NCBI GenBank assembly: GCA_022822085.1
Contig: JAJECK010000074.1
Span: 1-64,000 of the forward strand
DNA length: 64,000 nucleotides
Source of the DNA: Candidatus Poribacteria bacterium
GTDB lineage: Bacteria > Poribacteria > WGA-4E > WGA-3G
Reading direction: 5' to 3'
Shown piece by piece: positions 49,401 to 58,563 of the stretch. A program made the position numbers and the translations under genes. The notes under the pieces were generated by a model. The model was not told where the DNA came from. It saw only the letters and a list, made by a program, of their open reading frames with translations, and made no database searches. Position 1 is the first letter of the stretch. Every line of letters starts with the position of its first letter.

Positions 49401-52400
49401 GAATGCGCGGTTCAGAAATATCCAGAGTCGTGTTGAAAAAATGTCGCGTATCAGTGAGATAGAATACAATCGCAAACTGGCACAGATAGAGGCGGCGGTA
49501 GCATTGCAAGACCTATTCAATCGCTACTATACATCGCTTTTCTGTAGCATTGACCTGTCCTCTCAATCAAATCAATTCGGTGTATTTAACAAAGGTTGGT
49601 TTTATGACCAGCAACCTGAGTTCGTGCTTCGTCGTGAGTTTGCAAGCATCGGAAATAAACTGGCGGATTATGCTGCCGATGCCGATTTCGGTGTCCGTGT
49701 CAGGAAATTGTGGCGCGCTACAGATGATCAGATACGTCAAGCTGTCATGGCGCGTCAATGGTCAGTTGCAAGCCAGATTTCAGACAAAGCTGCCCTTGAA
49801 GGCAAGACACTTGAGACTCTCCTCAGTGCACACTATGGAAAACTTACCGGTTTAGGTGGCGTGAGTCGTCTCATGAGAATGCAGTTTGAGCAGTGGAGAA
49901 ACAGAGGTGAACCTTCTGAAGATATGCTCAAAGATATGGACTATATCCGAAAAGAAGTAGAACGGTTTATCCGAAATGATGTGCGGAGTGCAAAGAAGAG
50001 TCGTAAGAACAGTATCCGTATGCGTGAACAATTGGATGCGATGCTGAGACTACGGCACGAAGACCCCGACACATTTACGGAAGATGAAATAGAGGACATT
50101 AAAACCTTAATTTCAATTGTGGGACTTGGTGGTGGCACTAATTTTGTCAATGCTATCTCTGCCAGTGGTGGAAAGACTTGGAAGACCTATATTCCGGGGA
50201 AAATCGCTTTTGATAGTGAAGTTGCTACACTTGTTGGTAAAACAGGAATTGCGTTTGCTACAATAGAAGATGCACGTGTCCTAACCGACACTCCACTTGA
50301 TACAATAGACCGCGTTGATCTGCGTCAAGATGGAAATCTACACCAACAAGCACAAACCTTAGCATCTCTATTGATACAAGCACTACGCGATCCACAGATG
50401 CCCACTGCGGCAAGAGTTGGAAACTTCTACTGCAACCTTTTCGGTGATGTCGTTGAATTTGATGCACGTGAATCTGCACTACCTAATAAACCTGTGCCAT
50501 ATCCGATCATAACGCTCCGTCGTAAACACAAGACCATGATGGGAGTGCGTGGTGATCTGTTTACTATGGGGGATAACAAAGGGAATTTTGAAGTTGCAGG
50601 TTTAGCAATGGAAGGTAGAGCAACCCGAAGGCTTGGCGGTGCTCAGGAAGTTGAAGCATACATCCTTGACTCCGATTCTGGAGATATTGTTTATGCTCCC
50701 GATTTAGGAAACTACGGTGCCAAATTACTACCGAACAAAGTACCAATCAACACACGGCGACGTGGTTGTCGGGTTGTTACTTTCCCATGCGTTTCTACCA
50801 CGATATACGATCTGGTTGACCAACGTTATCTCCGCACCTTACGCGAATTGGAGGTCTACGATGCATTATCCGATAGTCCACCCGAAAAATTCGGTGTGTC
50901 TAAACCGTGGCAACAGGAAGGTGTTTCTGCAGCGGAACCCATTGCACTTGTTTATAGTGAACCGCAGAGTCGCATTAAAATTGGAATGGCTTACGGACAA
51001 ATCGGTAAACGGCTGCTTCTGATTAAGGCAACAAAAAGCGGTATGAAAAACCCAACGCTCTATACAGGTGAAGGGTTTGTTGTACGTGAAAATGGTAGTA
51101 TCCGTTTAACCCCTTATGTTGTTGTGCGGGATATGTGGTGGCTGGATGAAAACCGATCCCGACTTTACAAGCGGTTCGGTATATCAAGCGATAGACTTGA
51201 CAAACTACATCAATTCGCAGATGAATATTTGAATCGAGCAGAAACGGCACTTTTCCAAAATGACTATCAACAAGCACTCAAGTTAGCACGTGCTGCGTGG
51301 GGGTACGAATCACGCGCCTATCCAGATGTCAAAAGAACAGGGAACGATGTCGTTAATGGTATTATGTTCTACCTCGCGCTCCTGATGCCGTTTGCCTACT
51401 TCATGGAACGGCTTATATTCGGTTTCCCGAACATTCACAAACAGATTTTGGCAACCTTCGGTATATTTCTACTTGTGTTTTACTTCCTAAGTCAGGTGCA
51501 TCCCGCATTCCAGATTACAACAACGCCTATTATCATTTTAATTGCATTCGTTGTGCTTGCCCTAACGGTAATTGTTATAAGCATTATTGTTAGGAAATTT
51601 GAGGAACAACTTGAGAAAATCCGTCAACAAGGGAACAAAGTGTATAAGGCAGATGTAGGTAGACTGAGTGCAAGTGCTGCAGCATTTAGTCTCGGTATAT
51701 CCAATATGCGAAAACGGAAAGGACGGACAATCCTGACGTGTGCGACTTTGGTGATCCTTACCTTTACCGTCATTTCATTTACATCTGTGCGGACATTTAT
51801 GCGTCCAAACCGAACAAGTCTACCACAAGTGACACCGCGTTACACTGGCCTACTTATCCGAGACCAATATTGGCGACCACTTGAAGAACCCGTGCTCAAC
51901 TCCATTCTAAATGATATGCAGAAAACACAAATTTCTGCTGGTGAATTGGAAAAACTGTTGGCACAGAAAAATAATCTTTTGGCAAAGCAAGGGCGACCGA
52001 CATTGGATATACCCACAGCATTAGATGATCTGCGGGAAAATGGATTTATCGTTAATGTTGATGAAAAACCTGTCCTTTCAGTAAAGAATGTTGTGGCACC
52101 TCGCTCTTGGTACCAGTCTTCTGGCACAGGCGATCAATCTTTTGTGCAATTGACAAGAAGTTCTAACGAACAAGACCTCGCACCACCCACTAATACGCTT
52201 ACAGGTGAACCTTTGAAGTTCGCTGCAAACATGCTTGTCGGCATGAGTGAGACTGAACAGTTTGTCACGGGGATTAACCGATATCTGCAGTACGGCAAAT
52301 GGTTTGACCGTGCGGATGCTGAAAATTGGCCGACCGAGTGGCCTTATGCTATCGTCCTACCGAAAGGCATGGCTGATCTCCTAAAAATCACTGAGAGTGA

Positions 52401-53709
52401 CATGGGGAAAGCGACAATTTCTGTATATGGAGCAGACTTCACCGTCGTCGGTGTTTTAGGTATAGGGTTCAAGGATTTGACCGATAACGATGGTGAAGAA
52501 CTCACACCTGTGGATTACCAATTGATGCAACAGCAAACCAGTCGTGGTGGTACAGGTGATGAAACACTTGAGGGTGAACTTCAGAAGTACCTGCATCTTA
52601 CGCCAGACAGTATTGCCATTTTGCCTTATGAAGTTGTCATGAACCAAGGTGGAACGCTAAGAAGTGTTGCAGTCAATATGGAACCACAGGAAGGTGATCC
52701 GGAACTACTCGGGGCAATAGATAAGTTGGATCTCATCATGGCACCACTAATGAACCGCATTGCCCTTGATTTTTTCGTTGGACGCGACAAAGATACCTAC
52801 CTGTACAGCAGTATCGGTATGACCAGTTTTAGTGGTATGGGCAACCTTTTTGTACCTATACTGATTGCTGCATTGATTGTTTTGAATACAATGCTCGGTG
52901 CAGTTTATGAGCGTGTCCGTGAAATCGGAATCTATAGTTCTGTCGGTCTTGCCCCTACACATATTGCCTTCCTTTTCCTTGCTGAGGCGTGTGTATATGC
53001 TATCGTTGGTGCTGTGTTAGGATATCTGATGGGACAAGTAATAGCAACAACTTTAGTGCATTTCGGTTGGCTTGCTGGGTTAACCCTAAACTACTCTTCA
53101 ATGTCTACCGTCGTCGCAACTGTGATCGTGATGATTGTGGTGCTTCTCAGCACACTGTATCCTGCCATTAAAGCATCGCGGATGGCAGTGCCAGATATTG
53201 AACGGAAATGGAAACTGCCCGAACCTGAGGGTGATGTATGGCACTTCAACCTACCGTTTACCGTCTTAGCAGAAGAGGCACTCGGATTGAATGTATTTAT
53301 GCGCGACTACTTTGATGCACACGCTGATGAGTCGGCAAGTGATTTCTACACCGACAACGTTACTTTCAGTGCAGAGGAAGAGGATTCTTATCAGATCGGT
53401 ATGATGGTGTGGTTAGCACCTTACGATTTGGGTGTCAGTCAGTCTATTCAGTTTATCACCTCACCTGTTGGTGGAGAAGAGGAAGACCTTTACAAAATCA
53501 CTTTAGAGGTAAACCGTGAAAGTGGTGAGATCGCTTCATGGAAACGGGTCAATCGTCGTTTCCTCAATCTGTTGCGGAAACAACTACTGATTTGGCGGAC
53601 GTTTAGCGTTGACATTCGCGCAGAATTCCACGAAAGAGGACGAACTGAAAGTCCTGAAACAGCGGAAGGGACAGCAGGATTAGAACCGGTCATGACAACG
53701 GCTGATTAG
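46441..53709 (+). CDS. Giant LysM/pseudo-M28/FtsX-permease fusion protein
   Basis: A 2,422-residue protein starting at the ATG with GAGG six bases upstream (the open frame begins at a TTG four codons earlier). Order: signal peptide; an M28-like N-terminal fold (RLSSLETRVTGYPQAANGS); LysM1 (about 139-184); LysM2 (210-320) interrupted by three DGIDNxxDGxxDE calcium loops; an M28-like core (about 429-497) whose zinc and catalytic residues are altered (AYYDAM for AHYD, DAHFQG for GEEQG); a charged coiled-coil region (550-1050); an unknown domain; membrane helices (1640-1720); and FtsX/MacB permease parts (1755-1790 and 2134-2250, MLGAVYERVREIGIYSSVGL). It is likely an ABC permease subunit with huge periplasmic domains; the ATPase may be 57749-58555. 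Confidence 0.8.
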   Translation: MRNWIYIGLLLLVFCGNIPVSDAADGEKKLGLSEAAIQIRDEVSIRNIRKDLARLSSLETRVTGYPQAANGSKYIFDRFVEMGLKNVESREFTVTVPIDYGNSAIEILSSDGNVLQSFPLKSLWPNLVRTSLLADGIKHTVAAGETLEIIAENYAVSLTDIRTNPHNQFLPSPIVEGNTVFIPTGGLTGPLLYGDDAQLADFNGSNVGGFWYKLQEGDTLVSLARRFRVTQASITDDVLNGHLQKASDGIDNDEDGIIDEYGEIPLLSEILGWVTDGIDNNADSWTDEIPGDDSDGIDNNKDGQIDETGEFIAASESHIFIPKGAIILAEFNSGTRWINAAMLGASAVIFIEPETTIRGEAENKFLTVPANIPRFWISKTDAVQLKEILAAGAEVNVRLRGKMKWERRVGQNIRGFLEGGDPVLRDELVVLTAYYDAMSVVPAIAPGADPTCGIAVMMELVRLFGQPQYRPGRSVLFVAVDAHFQGLAGMRAFMEGIGQDIVGSATDSPGTPTLQGLRRGLSTDIIEFEELGRKLLLSIDRTVLVDLDADFYHGVHGIKDDLDSLSTTLEGLSTTRAQIDVLHRAQRDFSERQKKDAERNRKREKQGFTEEEKSRLNANLVRFEKEALQTTHFLRQIVSKLGQIRASALVTSKKAQQELIEDIALPIARLDTWAVDRLIRELDTNEIGGKYGTHPNYSYLLPVKNGSDYQVPTPDDLPSELNADIERLNRTLANWEMSDTRKFALMWTPDKILDRHLDLPTLRKARDARKTLANTTETKEEIISRERVLLQKVQENIKDNTLTENQIKDAITKLGSDRLHDLPSDIQTQYLTVSTQERIDTINSQLRQRLTEAEAAEAITKSEDGLIKDLGRDKQGIFEIALRNARLEQDRIQYLLETHDTLTREYLDEEVLILQSYLSSEELEQAKDARKRTAAYLTEAQILQAVKLNAAADVIALGNLTEKLPTLTSDLDAQTKELLRDNMLTLRNARFRNIQSRVEKMSRISEIEYNRKLAQIEAAVALQDLFNRYYTSLFCSIDLSSQSNQFGVFNKGWFYDQQPEFVLRREFASIGNKLADYAADADFGVRVRKLWRATDDQIRQAVMARQWSVASQISDKAALEGKTLETLLSAHYGKLTGLGGVSRLMRMQFEQWRNRGEPSEDMLKDMDYIRKEVERFIRNDVRSAKKSRKNSIRMREQLDAMLRLRHEDPDTFTEDEIEDIKTLISIVGLGGGTNFVNAISASGGKTWKTYIPGKIAFDSEVATLVGKTGIAFATIEDARVLTDTPLDTIDRVDLRQDGNLHQQAQTLASLLIQALRDPQMPTAARVGNFYCNLFGDVVEFDARESALPNKPVPYPIITLRRKHKTMMGVRGDLFTMGDNKGNFEVAGLAMEGRATRRLGGAQEVEAYILDSDSGDIVYAPDLGNYGAKLLPNKVPINTRRRGCRVVTFPCVSTTIYDLVDQRYLRTLRELEVYDALSDSPPEKFGVSKPWQQEGVSAAEPIALVYSEPQSRIKIGMAYGQIGKRLLLIKATKSGMKNPTLYTGEGFVVRENGSIRLTPYVVVRDMWWLDENRSRLYKRFGISSDRLDKLHQFADEYLNRAETALFQNDYQQALKLARAAWGYESRAYPDVKRTGNDVVNGIMFYLALLMPFAYFMERLIFGFPNIHKQILATFGIFLLVFYFLSQVHPAFQITTTPIIILIAFVVLALTVIVISIIVRKFEEQLEKIRQQGNKVYKADVGRLSASAAAFSLGISNMRKRKGRTILTCATLVILTFTVISFTSVRTFMRPNRTSLPQVTPRYTGLLIRDQYWRPLEEPVLNSILNDMQKTQISAGELEKLLAQKNNLLAKQGRPTLDIPTALDDLRENGFIVNVDEKPVLSVKNVVAPRSWYQSSGTGDQSFVQLTRSSNEQDLAPPTNTLTGEPLKFAANMLVGMSETEQFVTGINRYLQYGKWFDRADAENWPTEWPYAIVLPKGMADLLKITESDMGKATISVYGADFTVVGVLGIGFKDLTDNDGEELTPVDYQLMQQQTSRGGTGDETLEGELQKYLHLTPDSIAILPYEVVMNQGGTLRSVAVNMEPQEGDPELLGAIDKLDLIMAPLMNRIALDFFVGRDKDTYLYSSIGMTSFSGMGNLFVPILIAALIVLNTMLGAVYERVREIGIYSSVGLAPTHIAFLFLAEACVYAIVGAVLGYLMGQVIATTLVHFGWLAGLTLNYSSMSTVVATVIVMIVVLLSTLYPAIKASRMAVPDIERKWKLPEPEGDVWHFNLPFTVLAEEALGLNVFMRDYFDAHADESASDFYTDNVTFSAEEEDSYQIGMMVWLAPYDLGVSQSIQFITSPVGGEEEDLYKITLEVNRESGEIASWKRVNRRFLNLLRKQLLIWRTFSVDIRAEFHERGRTESPETAEGTAGLEPVMTTAD

Positions 53710-53744
53710 ATAAAAAACAATCAGACTGAACAAGGAGAACATCT

Positions 53745-53936
53745 ATGGAAAAATTAGCAAGCATTATCATTGTCATTGGCACTATACTTTGGTTAATCAG
53801 CGTTCTGTTCTTAGGTGGACGGTGGCAGTGGCAGATGTTCGCCGCGCTCGTTTTGACTGTCGGTATCTTCATCGCTCATTTTTGGGAAGAACTCAGCGAA
53901 GGAAAAGACAAAAAAACACCGAGAGATGATAATTGA
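53745..53936 (+). CDS. Small two-helix membrane protein
   Basis: A 63-residue peptide with two membrane helices (IIIVIGTILWLISVLFLGG and FAALVLTVGIFIAHF) and a charged tail. AAGGAG lies before the ATG, and it sits 35 bp after the giant permease gene in the same direction, so it may be a small subunit of that complex. No family recognised. Confidence 0.7.
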   Translation: MEKLASIIIVIGTILWLISVLFLGGRWQWQMFAALVLTVGIFIAHFWEELSEGKDKKTPRDDN

Positions 53937-53970
53937 AGAGTATCAGTTCTCGGAGTTATTTAGCACGTTA

Positions 53971-54003
53971 TATATCGGGGTTAGAACCCCCCGGACAAGA
54001 GTG
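53971..54003 (+). repeat. GGGGTTAG palindromic repeat, copy 2
   Basis: ATCGGGGTTAG, AACCCC, then CGGACAAGAG; the same core is inverted at 38441-38475. The centre (GGGGTTAGAACCCC) is self-complementary. It lies in the leader of the polytopic membrane-protein gene. Confidence 0.6.
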
Positions 54004-54028
54004 TTTGTAAATAAGGAGAAAATACAAT

Positions 54029-56017
54029 TTGGCGCGAGAGAGAATCTCACAAGCAGATGAATGGCAAACTTGGGCACAACGTTACGACATAGAAGGCGGT
54101 GTCCGAACCTTTGAATCGGGTTTAACCGTCAAAGTGTTCTTCGGTGCGCTCTTTGTCGGGTTGCTCATGATGCCCGGTTCCATCTATCTGAGTTATGTAT
54201 CTGGTCAGTCTGGTGCAGCGGCTGCCCCGTGGGTTGCAGTTATTCTGTTCACCGAATTAGCCAGACGTTCATTCACGACGGCACGTCGTCAAGAACTCTA
54301 TATGCTGCTCAGCCTAACGGGGGCAGCGGTCGGTAGTGGCATGCAATATCGGAGTTTTATCTGGTATGCATATTTTATCAATACACCGCAGGCGATTTCC
54401 TACGAAATTGCAGACAAGATCCCCGCATGGGTTGTTCCCGCGGGTGATTCTGTAGGCGTCCTATCACGGAACCTATTACATCCCGATTGGTTGTTACCTA
54501 TAGGTGTCTACCTTGTGGGGAAGTTTCTTGGCACATTGCGGGTTGTCAGCGGTCAATATATTCTGTTCAGACTTACTGCTGATCTTGAACGACTCCCATA
54601 TCCCATGGCACCGATTACTGCACAAGGGGCAACTGCGTTAGCCGAAACAACAGGTAAACAGGAGACATGGCGATGGCAGGTCTTCTCTATCGGGTCTATG
54701 GCAGGTCTAATATGGGGATTCATCTATATCGGTGTTCCCGCTCTCACCGGTGTTATGATGAGTCAACCGATACAGATACTGAAGATTCCGTGGATAGACT
54801 TTACGCAAAGCATAGAAGGATTCGCGCCAACAGGTGTCTTTGCGCTCCGAACTGACTTCGGGCAGATGCTCTTCGGATTTGTCTTGCCGTTCCCGGTGGT
54901 GATGTCAGAGTTTGTCACCGCGATGCTGTCGCAATTTGTTTTGAACCCGTATATTCTTTATCCACAAGAAATATTGCATCAATGGCATCCTGGACTTGAT
55001 GTACGTGCAACTAATCTCTACAACGGACTGGATTTCTGGCGAAGTTACGACATCGGTAAGACATTTAGTCTCGGTCTTGTCGGGATGGCAGCCTCAGTTC
55101 CTATGCTTTTCAAACTTCGCAAAACACAGAAGAAGGCGGGACAACGCGGTTCACTTGCTACACCACCGAACAGAGGTGATTTCCCACTGTGGCTCATGGG
55201 TATACTATGGCTCATCGGTATGGGAGGATTTGTCTGGCTCATCCACTGGATGGTACCGAATTTCCCACTCAGTTTCTTACTCGGTTTTGCATTCTTATAT
55301 ACACCGATAAACTCATATATCACTGCACGGACATTCGGAGTCCTCGGACGCGATCTATTTGAAATACCGTACTTGCATGAGATTACCTTTATTCTCAGTC
55401 GGTACGAGGAAATTGATATCTGGTTTGCCCCGCTACCTGATGAAGATTACGGAGCAGGGACACAAGGGTGGCGTGTGCTGGAATTGACAGGAACCACTTT
55501 TACATCAAACCTTGCTGCAACATTGCTGATTATGCCTATCCTTATTATTAGTGGTATATTGGTACAGCACTTTATCTGGCAAATTGCACCAATTCCGAGC
55601 GCACAATATCCGTATGTTCAGATGATGTGGCCCATCAACGCAACAAATGAATGTCTGATGAAAACATCTCTGCGTGATGGTAATAGTGAAATCATACAAG
55701 CCATCCGCGGGGATTATGTTGCTGCAGGATTTACTTCAAGTCTTGCTATTTACGGACTGCTTTGGGTATTGAAATATCCTTCTATGTGGTATTACGGTAT
55801 CATCGGGGGAATCGGGGCTGACCCGGGTAGCATGGTCGCACGATTACTCGGTGCAATCATCGGTAGATTCTATATGATTAAGCGGTTCGGTTTGAAAAGA
55901 TGGTTTATGTTCAATCCAGTCCTGGCAGCAGGATTTGCCTGCGGTGTCGGATTGATAGGGATGGGTACTGTTGCAATTGCCCTTGTCTCCAAAGCAGTTA
56001 TTGTTAAACCGTTCTAA
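54029..56017 (+). CDS. Polytopic membrane protein, OPT-like (DUF6785/6784 type)
   Basis: A 662-residue protein with roughly a dozen membrane segments (e.g. FFGALFVGLLMMPGSIYLSY, then LLGFAFLYTPINSYITART, and FNPVLAAGFACGVGLIGMG). The layout and the DPGSMVARLLGAIIGRFY segment resemble the oligopeptide-transporter-like DUF6785/6784 proteins of Planctomycetes and related phyla, from memory. It begins with TTG: AAGGAG lies 10 bases before it and no in-frame ATG follows closely. It is second in the permease-led cluster; a transport role is likely but the substrate is unknown. Confidence 0.75.
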   Translation: MARERISQADEWQTWAQRYDIEGGVRTFESGLTVKVFFGALFVGLLMMPGSIYLSYVSGQSGAAAAPWVAVILFTELARRSFTTARRQELYMLLSLTGAAVGSGMQYRSFIWYAYFINTPQAISYEIADKIPAWVVPAGDSVGVLSRNLLHPDWLLPIGVYLVGKFLGTLRVVSGQYILFRLTADLERLPYPMAPITAQGATALAETTGKQETWRWQVFSIGSMAGLIWGFIYIGVPALTGVMMSQPIQILKIPWIDFTQSIEGFAPTGVFALRTDFGQMLFGFVLPFPVVMSEFVTAMLSQFVLNPYILYPQEILHQWHPGLDVRATNLYNGLDFWRSYDIGKTFSLGLVGMAASVPMLFKLRKTQKKAGQRGSLATPPNRGDFPLWLMGILWLIGMGGFVWLIHWMVPNFPLSFLLGFAFLYTPINSYITARTFGVLGRDLFEIPYLHEITFILSRYEEIDIWFAPLPDEDYGAGTQGWRVLELTGTTFTSNLAATLLIMPILIISGILVQHFIWQIAPIPSAQYPYVQMMWPINATNECLMKTSLRDGNSEIIQAIRGDYVAAGFTSSLAIYGLLWVLKYPSMWYYGIIGGIGADPGSMVARLLGAIIGRFYMIKRFGLKRWFMFNPVLAAGFACGVGLIGMGTVAIALVSKAVIVKPF

Positions 56018-56046
56018 GTGGAGTTACTTGATCGTGGGAAAAAGAT

Positions 56047-56994
56047 ATGGATTGGACTCTTTTTGGTTGGGCAGGCATTCAGTTAGAGCTCCCGACAACT
56101 TGGGAAATCAGTGGTATTAGCGGAGATGAGAAAAACGGCTATCTTCGGTTGGATGACGCTGAGATGCCTCGATTAGAACTCAAATGGGCAAAGTCACGGA
56201 AGAAGAAGCCTGACCTGCACGCCACACTTGACGAATACTTCAAATTAGTCCGAAAGAACTACAAACGCGGTGGAAATGTCTCATTTCGGAGAAACGTCGA
56301 ACTTATCAAAGATGAGGATTTTCTAAAAGACCGGACTGTTCTTGGTTTTAGTTGGAAAGGTGGTATCCGGGCAAATGGGTTGATCCTGCATAATCCGGAT
56401 ACTAAACGTATCACCATCGTCCAGGTTATGGGGAGACTAAAAGAGAACTGGCGACCGACCGTGCTTCGTATTTTCAAATCCATTTCTGACTATGGCGACC
56501 CGCAACACACGATCTGGAGTGCTTATGGACTCAGAATTACTGTACCGAAAAATTACAAGTTAGAAAGGCAGAAACTTCTCAGTGGCTATCTGATGTTTGC
56601 TTTCGCCAGACGGAAAACCCGAAAAATCTGCGTGGAACGCTACGGTCCCGCTGAAGTTTTACTGAACGAATATACTGAAGAACCCAATCCGTTAGAGACA
56701 TGGTTTCGTGCGCGTTACGCAAAAGCGATACGCGGTTATGGATTTGAAGTGACACCCCATAACGAACATGGAGATGAACACATCAGTTTTGTTGGTCAAC
56801 AGACCCGAGTCTATGATAGTGTGCCATTTTCACCTGTCCTAATCGTTGATAAAGTTCTAAAAAGGTCAAGACTAACTTTTATTATCAAACATTGCCATCG
56901 GACCAATCGGATCTATGTGGTGCAAACTATTGGACGTAATGAGACTTCCGAACAACTTGCACAACAAGTTGCAGAGAGTATCCACTGCCATTGA
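56047..56994 (+). CDS. Two-repeat protein of unknown function
   Basis: A 315-residue soluble protein made of two similar halves. The first runs from WTLFGWAGIQLELPTTWEIS to IVQVMGRLKENWRPTVLRIF; the second from TIWSAYGLRITVPKNYKLE to VVQTIGRNETSEQLAQQVA. Each has the order aromatic strand, LPxxW/VPxxY, GYL with an RLELKW or KICVERY strand, and a closing helix. No signal peptide. It is 29 bp after the polytopic gene, so it is probably co-transcribed. The fold recalls small beta-sandwich proteins of the PsbP/DUF1795 kind, which is speculative. Confidence 0.65.
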   Translation: MDWTLFGWAGIQLELPTTWEISGISGDEKNGYLRLDDAEMPRLELKWAKSRKKKPDLHATLDEYFKLVRKNYKRGGNVSFRRNVELIKDEDFLKDRTVLGFSWKGGIRANGLILHNPDTKRITIVQVMGRLKENWRPTVLRIFKSISDYGDPQHTIWSAYGLRITVPKNYKLERQKLLSGYLMFAFARRKTRKICVERYGPAEVLLNEYTEEPNPLETWFRARYAKAIRGYGFEVTPHNEHGDEHISFVGQQTRVYDSVPFSPVLIVDKVLKRSRLTFIIKHCHRTNRIYVVQTIGRNETSEQLAQQVAESIHCH

Positions 56995-57011
56995 GATTAA
57001 GATAGCATAGT

Positions 57012-57167
57012 GGATAGTCCGGACTAAATAAGTAGGTCGGGTAGAGGCACGAAACCCGACACGTGATGATTATGTCTATTATGTCCAAATCAACGCAGAA
57101 TGCGCGTTTGGCATTCTGCGGGTTTCGCTTCGCTCTACCCGACCTACAAGTTTAACTTGGACTATCC
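57012..57167. repeat. MITE-like palindromic element, GTAGGTCGGGTAGAGG family, copy 2
   Basis: Outer ends GGATAGTCC (57012) and GGACTATCC (57159) are exact inverted repeats. Inside lie GTAGGTCGGGTAGAGGCACG and its mirror CTCTACCCGACCTAC, and a nested 10-bp hairpin CGCAGAATGC/GCATTCTGCG at 57094-57120. It separates the two-repeat protein from the PqqD-like gene and so interrupts the otherwise compact cluster. Confidence 0.7.
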
Positions 57168-57193
57168 AATAGCTTTCAAATTTGAAAATAAAA

Positions 57194-57658
57194 ATGATTA
57201 ACAAAGTTCTATACGCACTCAAACTAAAAAAACGTCCTGATGTAGACAGAAGTAAGGTCCTCAAAGCATTCCCATTAAGAAACCAGTTGATAACATGGGA
57301 AATGGACGATAAAGGCGAGGCTTCGCTTGTTATTCCGCAGAAAGAAAAACTGTGGATAAGACTAACAAGTAAAATCTTTATGTTACCCGATAAACGTGTC
57401 GTCGTGCTGGATAGCATCGGTGCGTTTGTATGGCAGATGTGTGATGGTAAACACACCATTTCACAGATTATTAACGCACTCCAGAAAAAACATCAATTGA
57501 CACGAAAGGAAGCAGAGACCTCACTTTTTACCTTTATAAAGATGCTTGGGAAACGGAATTTTATTCAATTTGCTATCCCAACAGAAGATAATCCGAATGA
57601 ACTTCCATCGCAAAAACCTGCACAACAGAAACGATTTGGGTTTTTATCTAAAGGATAG
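57194..57658 (+). CDS. PqqD-like peptide-chaperone-domain protein
   Basis: A 154-residue protein with a PqqD-type winged helix in its second half: VVVLDSIGAFVWQMCDGKHT, then ISQIINALQKKHQ and RKEAETSLFTFIKMLGKRNF. PqqD domains hold ribosomally made peptides for radical-SAM enzymes; free-standing ones also appear in other envelope clusters. No radical-SAM or precursor gene is visible nearby. The frame begins at a TTG four codons before the ATG used here, and neither start has a clear ribosome site. Confidence 0.75.
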   Translation: MINKVLYALKLKKRPDVDRSKVLKAFPLRNQLITWEMDDKGEASLVIPQKEKLWIRLTSKIFMLPDKRVVVLDSIGAFVWQMCDGKHTISQIINALQKKHQLTRKEAETSLFTFIKMLGKRNFIQFAIPTEDNPNELPSQKPAQQKRFGFLSKG

Positions 57659-57748
57659 ATAGTACTTCTTATTTTTGGCACAAACAGGAGACACTTTCTT
57701 GAAGTTAATGGCTGAATGCTGATAGTCAACAAAATAGGAGAAATAGGT

Positions 57749-58555
57749 ATGCAAACAGAAATAGGTGGCGGACAGCCAAATCTTGCAGAAACACCGAAGC
57801 GGTTTGAACGCATTCTTCCAAAAGAGAATACTGTCCGTGTCAGAAACCTCATCAAACGATACGAGATGGGGACACAGACTGTGGACGCACTGCGTGGCGT
57901 TAATTTCCAAATTCAACGCGGTGAATATATCTCTATTATGGGACCTTCCGGTTCGGGAAAATCTACCCTCTTTAATATGATTGGTGGATTAGATAAACCG
58001 ACCGAAGGCAGAGTCTATATTGACGAGGTAGACATCGCACAACTTGATGCTTATGAGTTGGCGTGGTTGCGTTGTCGGAAAATCGGTTATATCTTCCAAT
58101 CTTTCAATCTTATTCCAGTGATGACAGCCTTGGAAAACGTATCGCTTCCGATGATTTTTGCTGGCATGAGTGCAGATGAAAGCAGAGAAAAAGGCGTGGA
58201 TCTCCTCTCTCTTGTCGGGTTAGGTGACCGTGTTCAGCATAAGCCACTTGAACTCTCAGGAGGACAGCAGCAACGGGTAGCAATTGCACGTTCCCTTGCT
58301 AACGACCCTGCCATTGTCCTCGCGGATGAACCGACAGGTAACTTGGATACCAAAACGGGACTTGAAATCATTGACTTGCTCCGCCGCCTTAATGATGAAA
58401 ACGGGGTAACCATAATTACAGCGACACACGATCACAAGATGTTGGATGTATCAGACCGCATTTTCTATATGGCAGATGGTAAAGTTGACAAGATAGAGTC
58501 GCGCGATGAAATTGATCTCCACGTCGGAAGGTTGGACGGTCAGGAAGTCGGATAA
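57749..58555 (+). CDS. ABC transporter ATP-binding protein, LolD/MacB type
   Basis: A 268-residue ATPase starting at the ATG with AGGAG eight bases upstream (an 11-codon extension is open). Walker [11 protein letters not shown]-loop [13 protein letters not shown], signature [18 protein letters not shown], Walker [13 protein letters not shown] and the H-loop TATHDH are all intact. This subfamily (MacB, LolD, FtsE) pairs with FtsX-type permeases, and the only such permease in the window is the giant protein at 46441-53709. Eight bases separate it from the next gene. Confidence 0.95.
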   Translation: MQTEIGGGQPNLAETPKRFERILPKENTVRVRNLIKRYEMGTQTVDALRGVNFQIQRGEYISIMGPSGSGKSTLFNMIGGLDKPTEGRVYIDEVDIAQLDAYELAWLRCRKIGYIFQSFNLIPVMTALENVSLPMIFAGMSADESREKGVDLLSLVGLGDRVQHKPLELSGGQQQRVAIARSLANDPAIVLADEPTGNLDTKTGLEIIDLLRRLNDENGVTIITATHDHKMLDVSDRIFYMADGKVDKIESRDEIDLHVGRLDGQEVG

Positions 58556-58563
58556 ACACTCAA

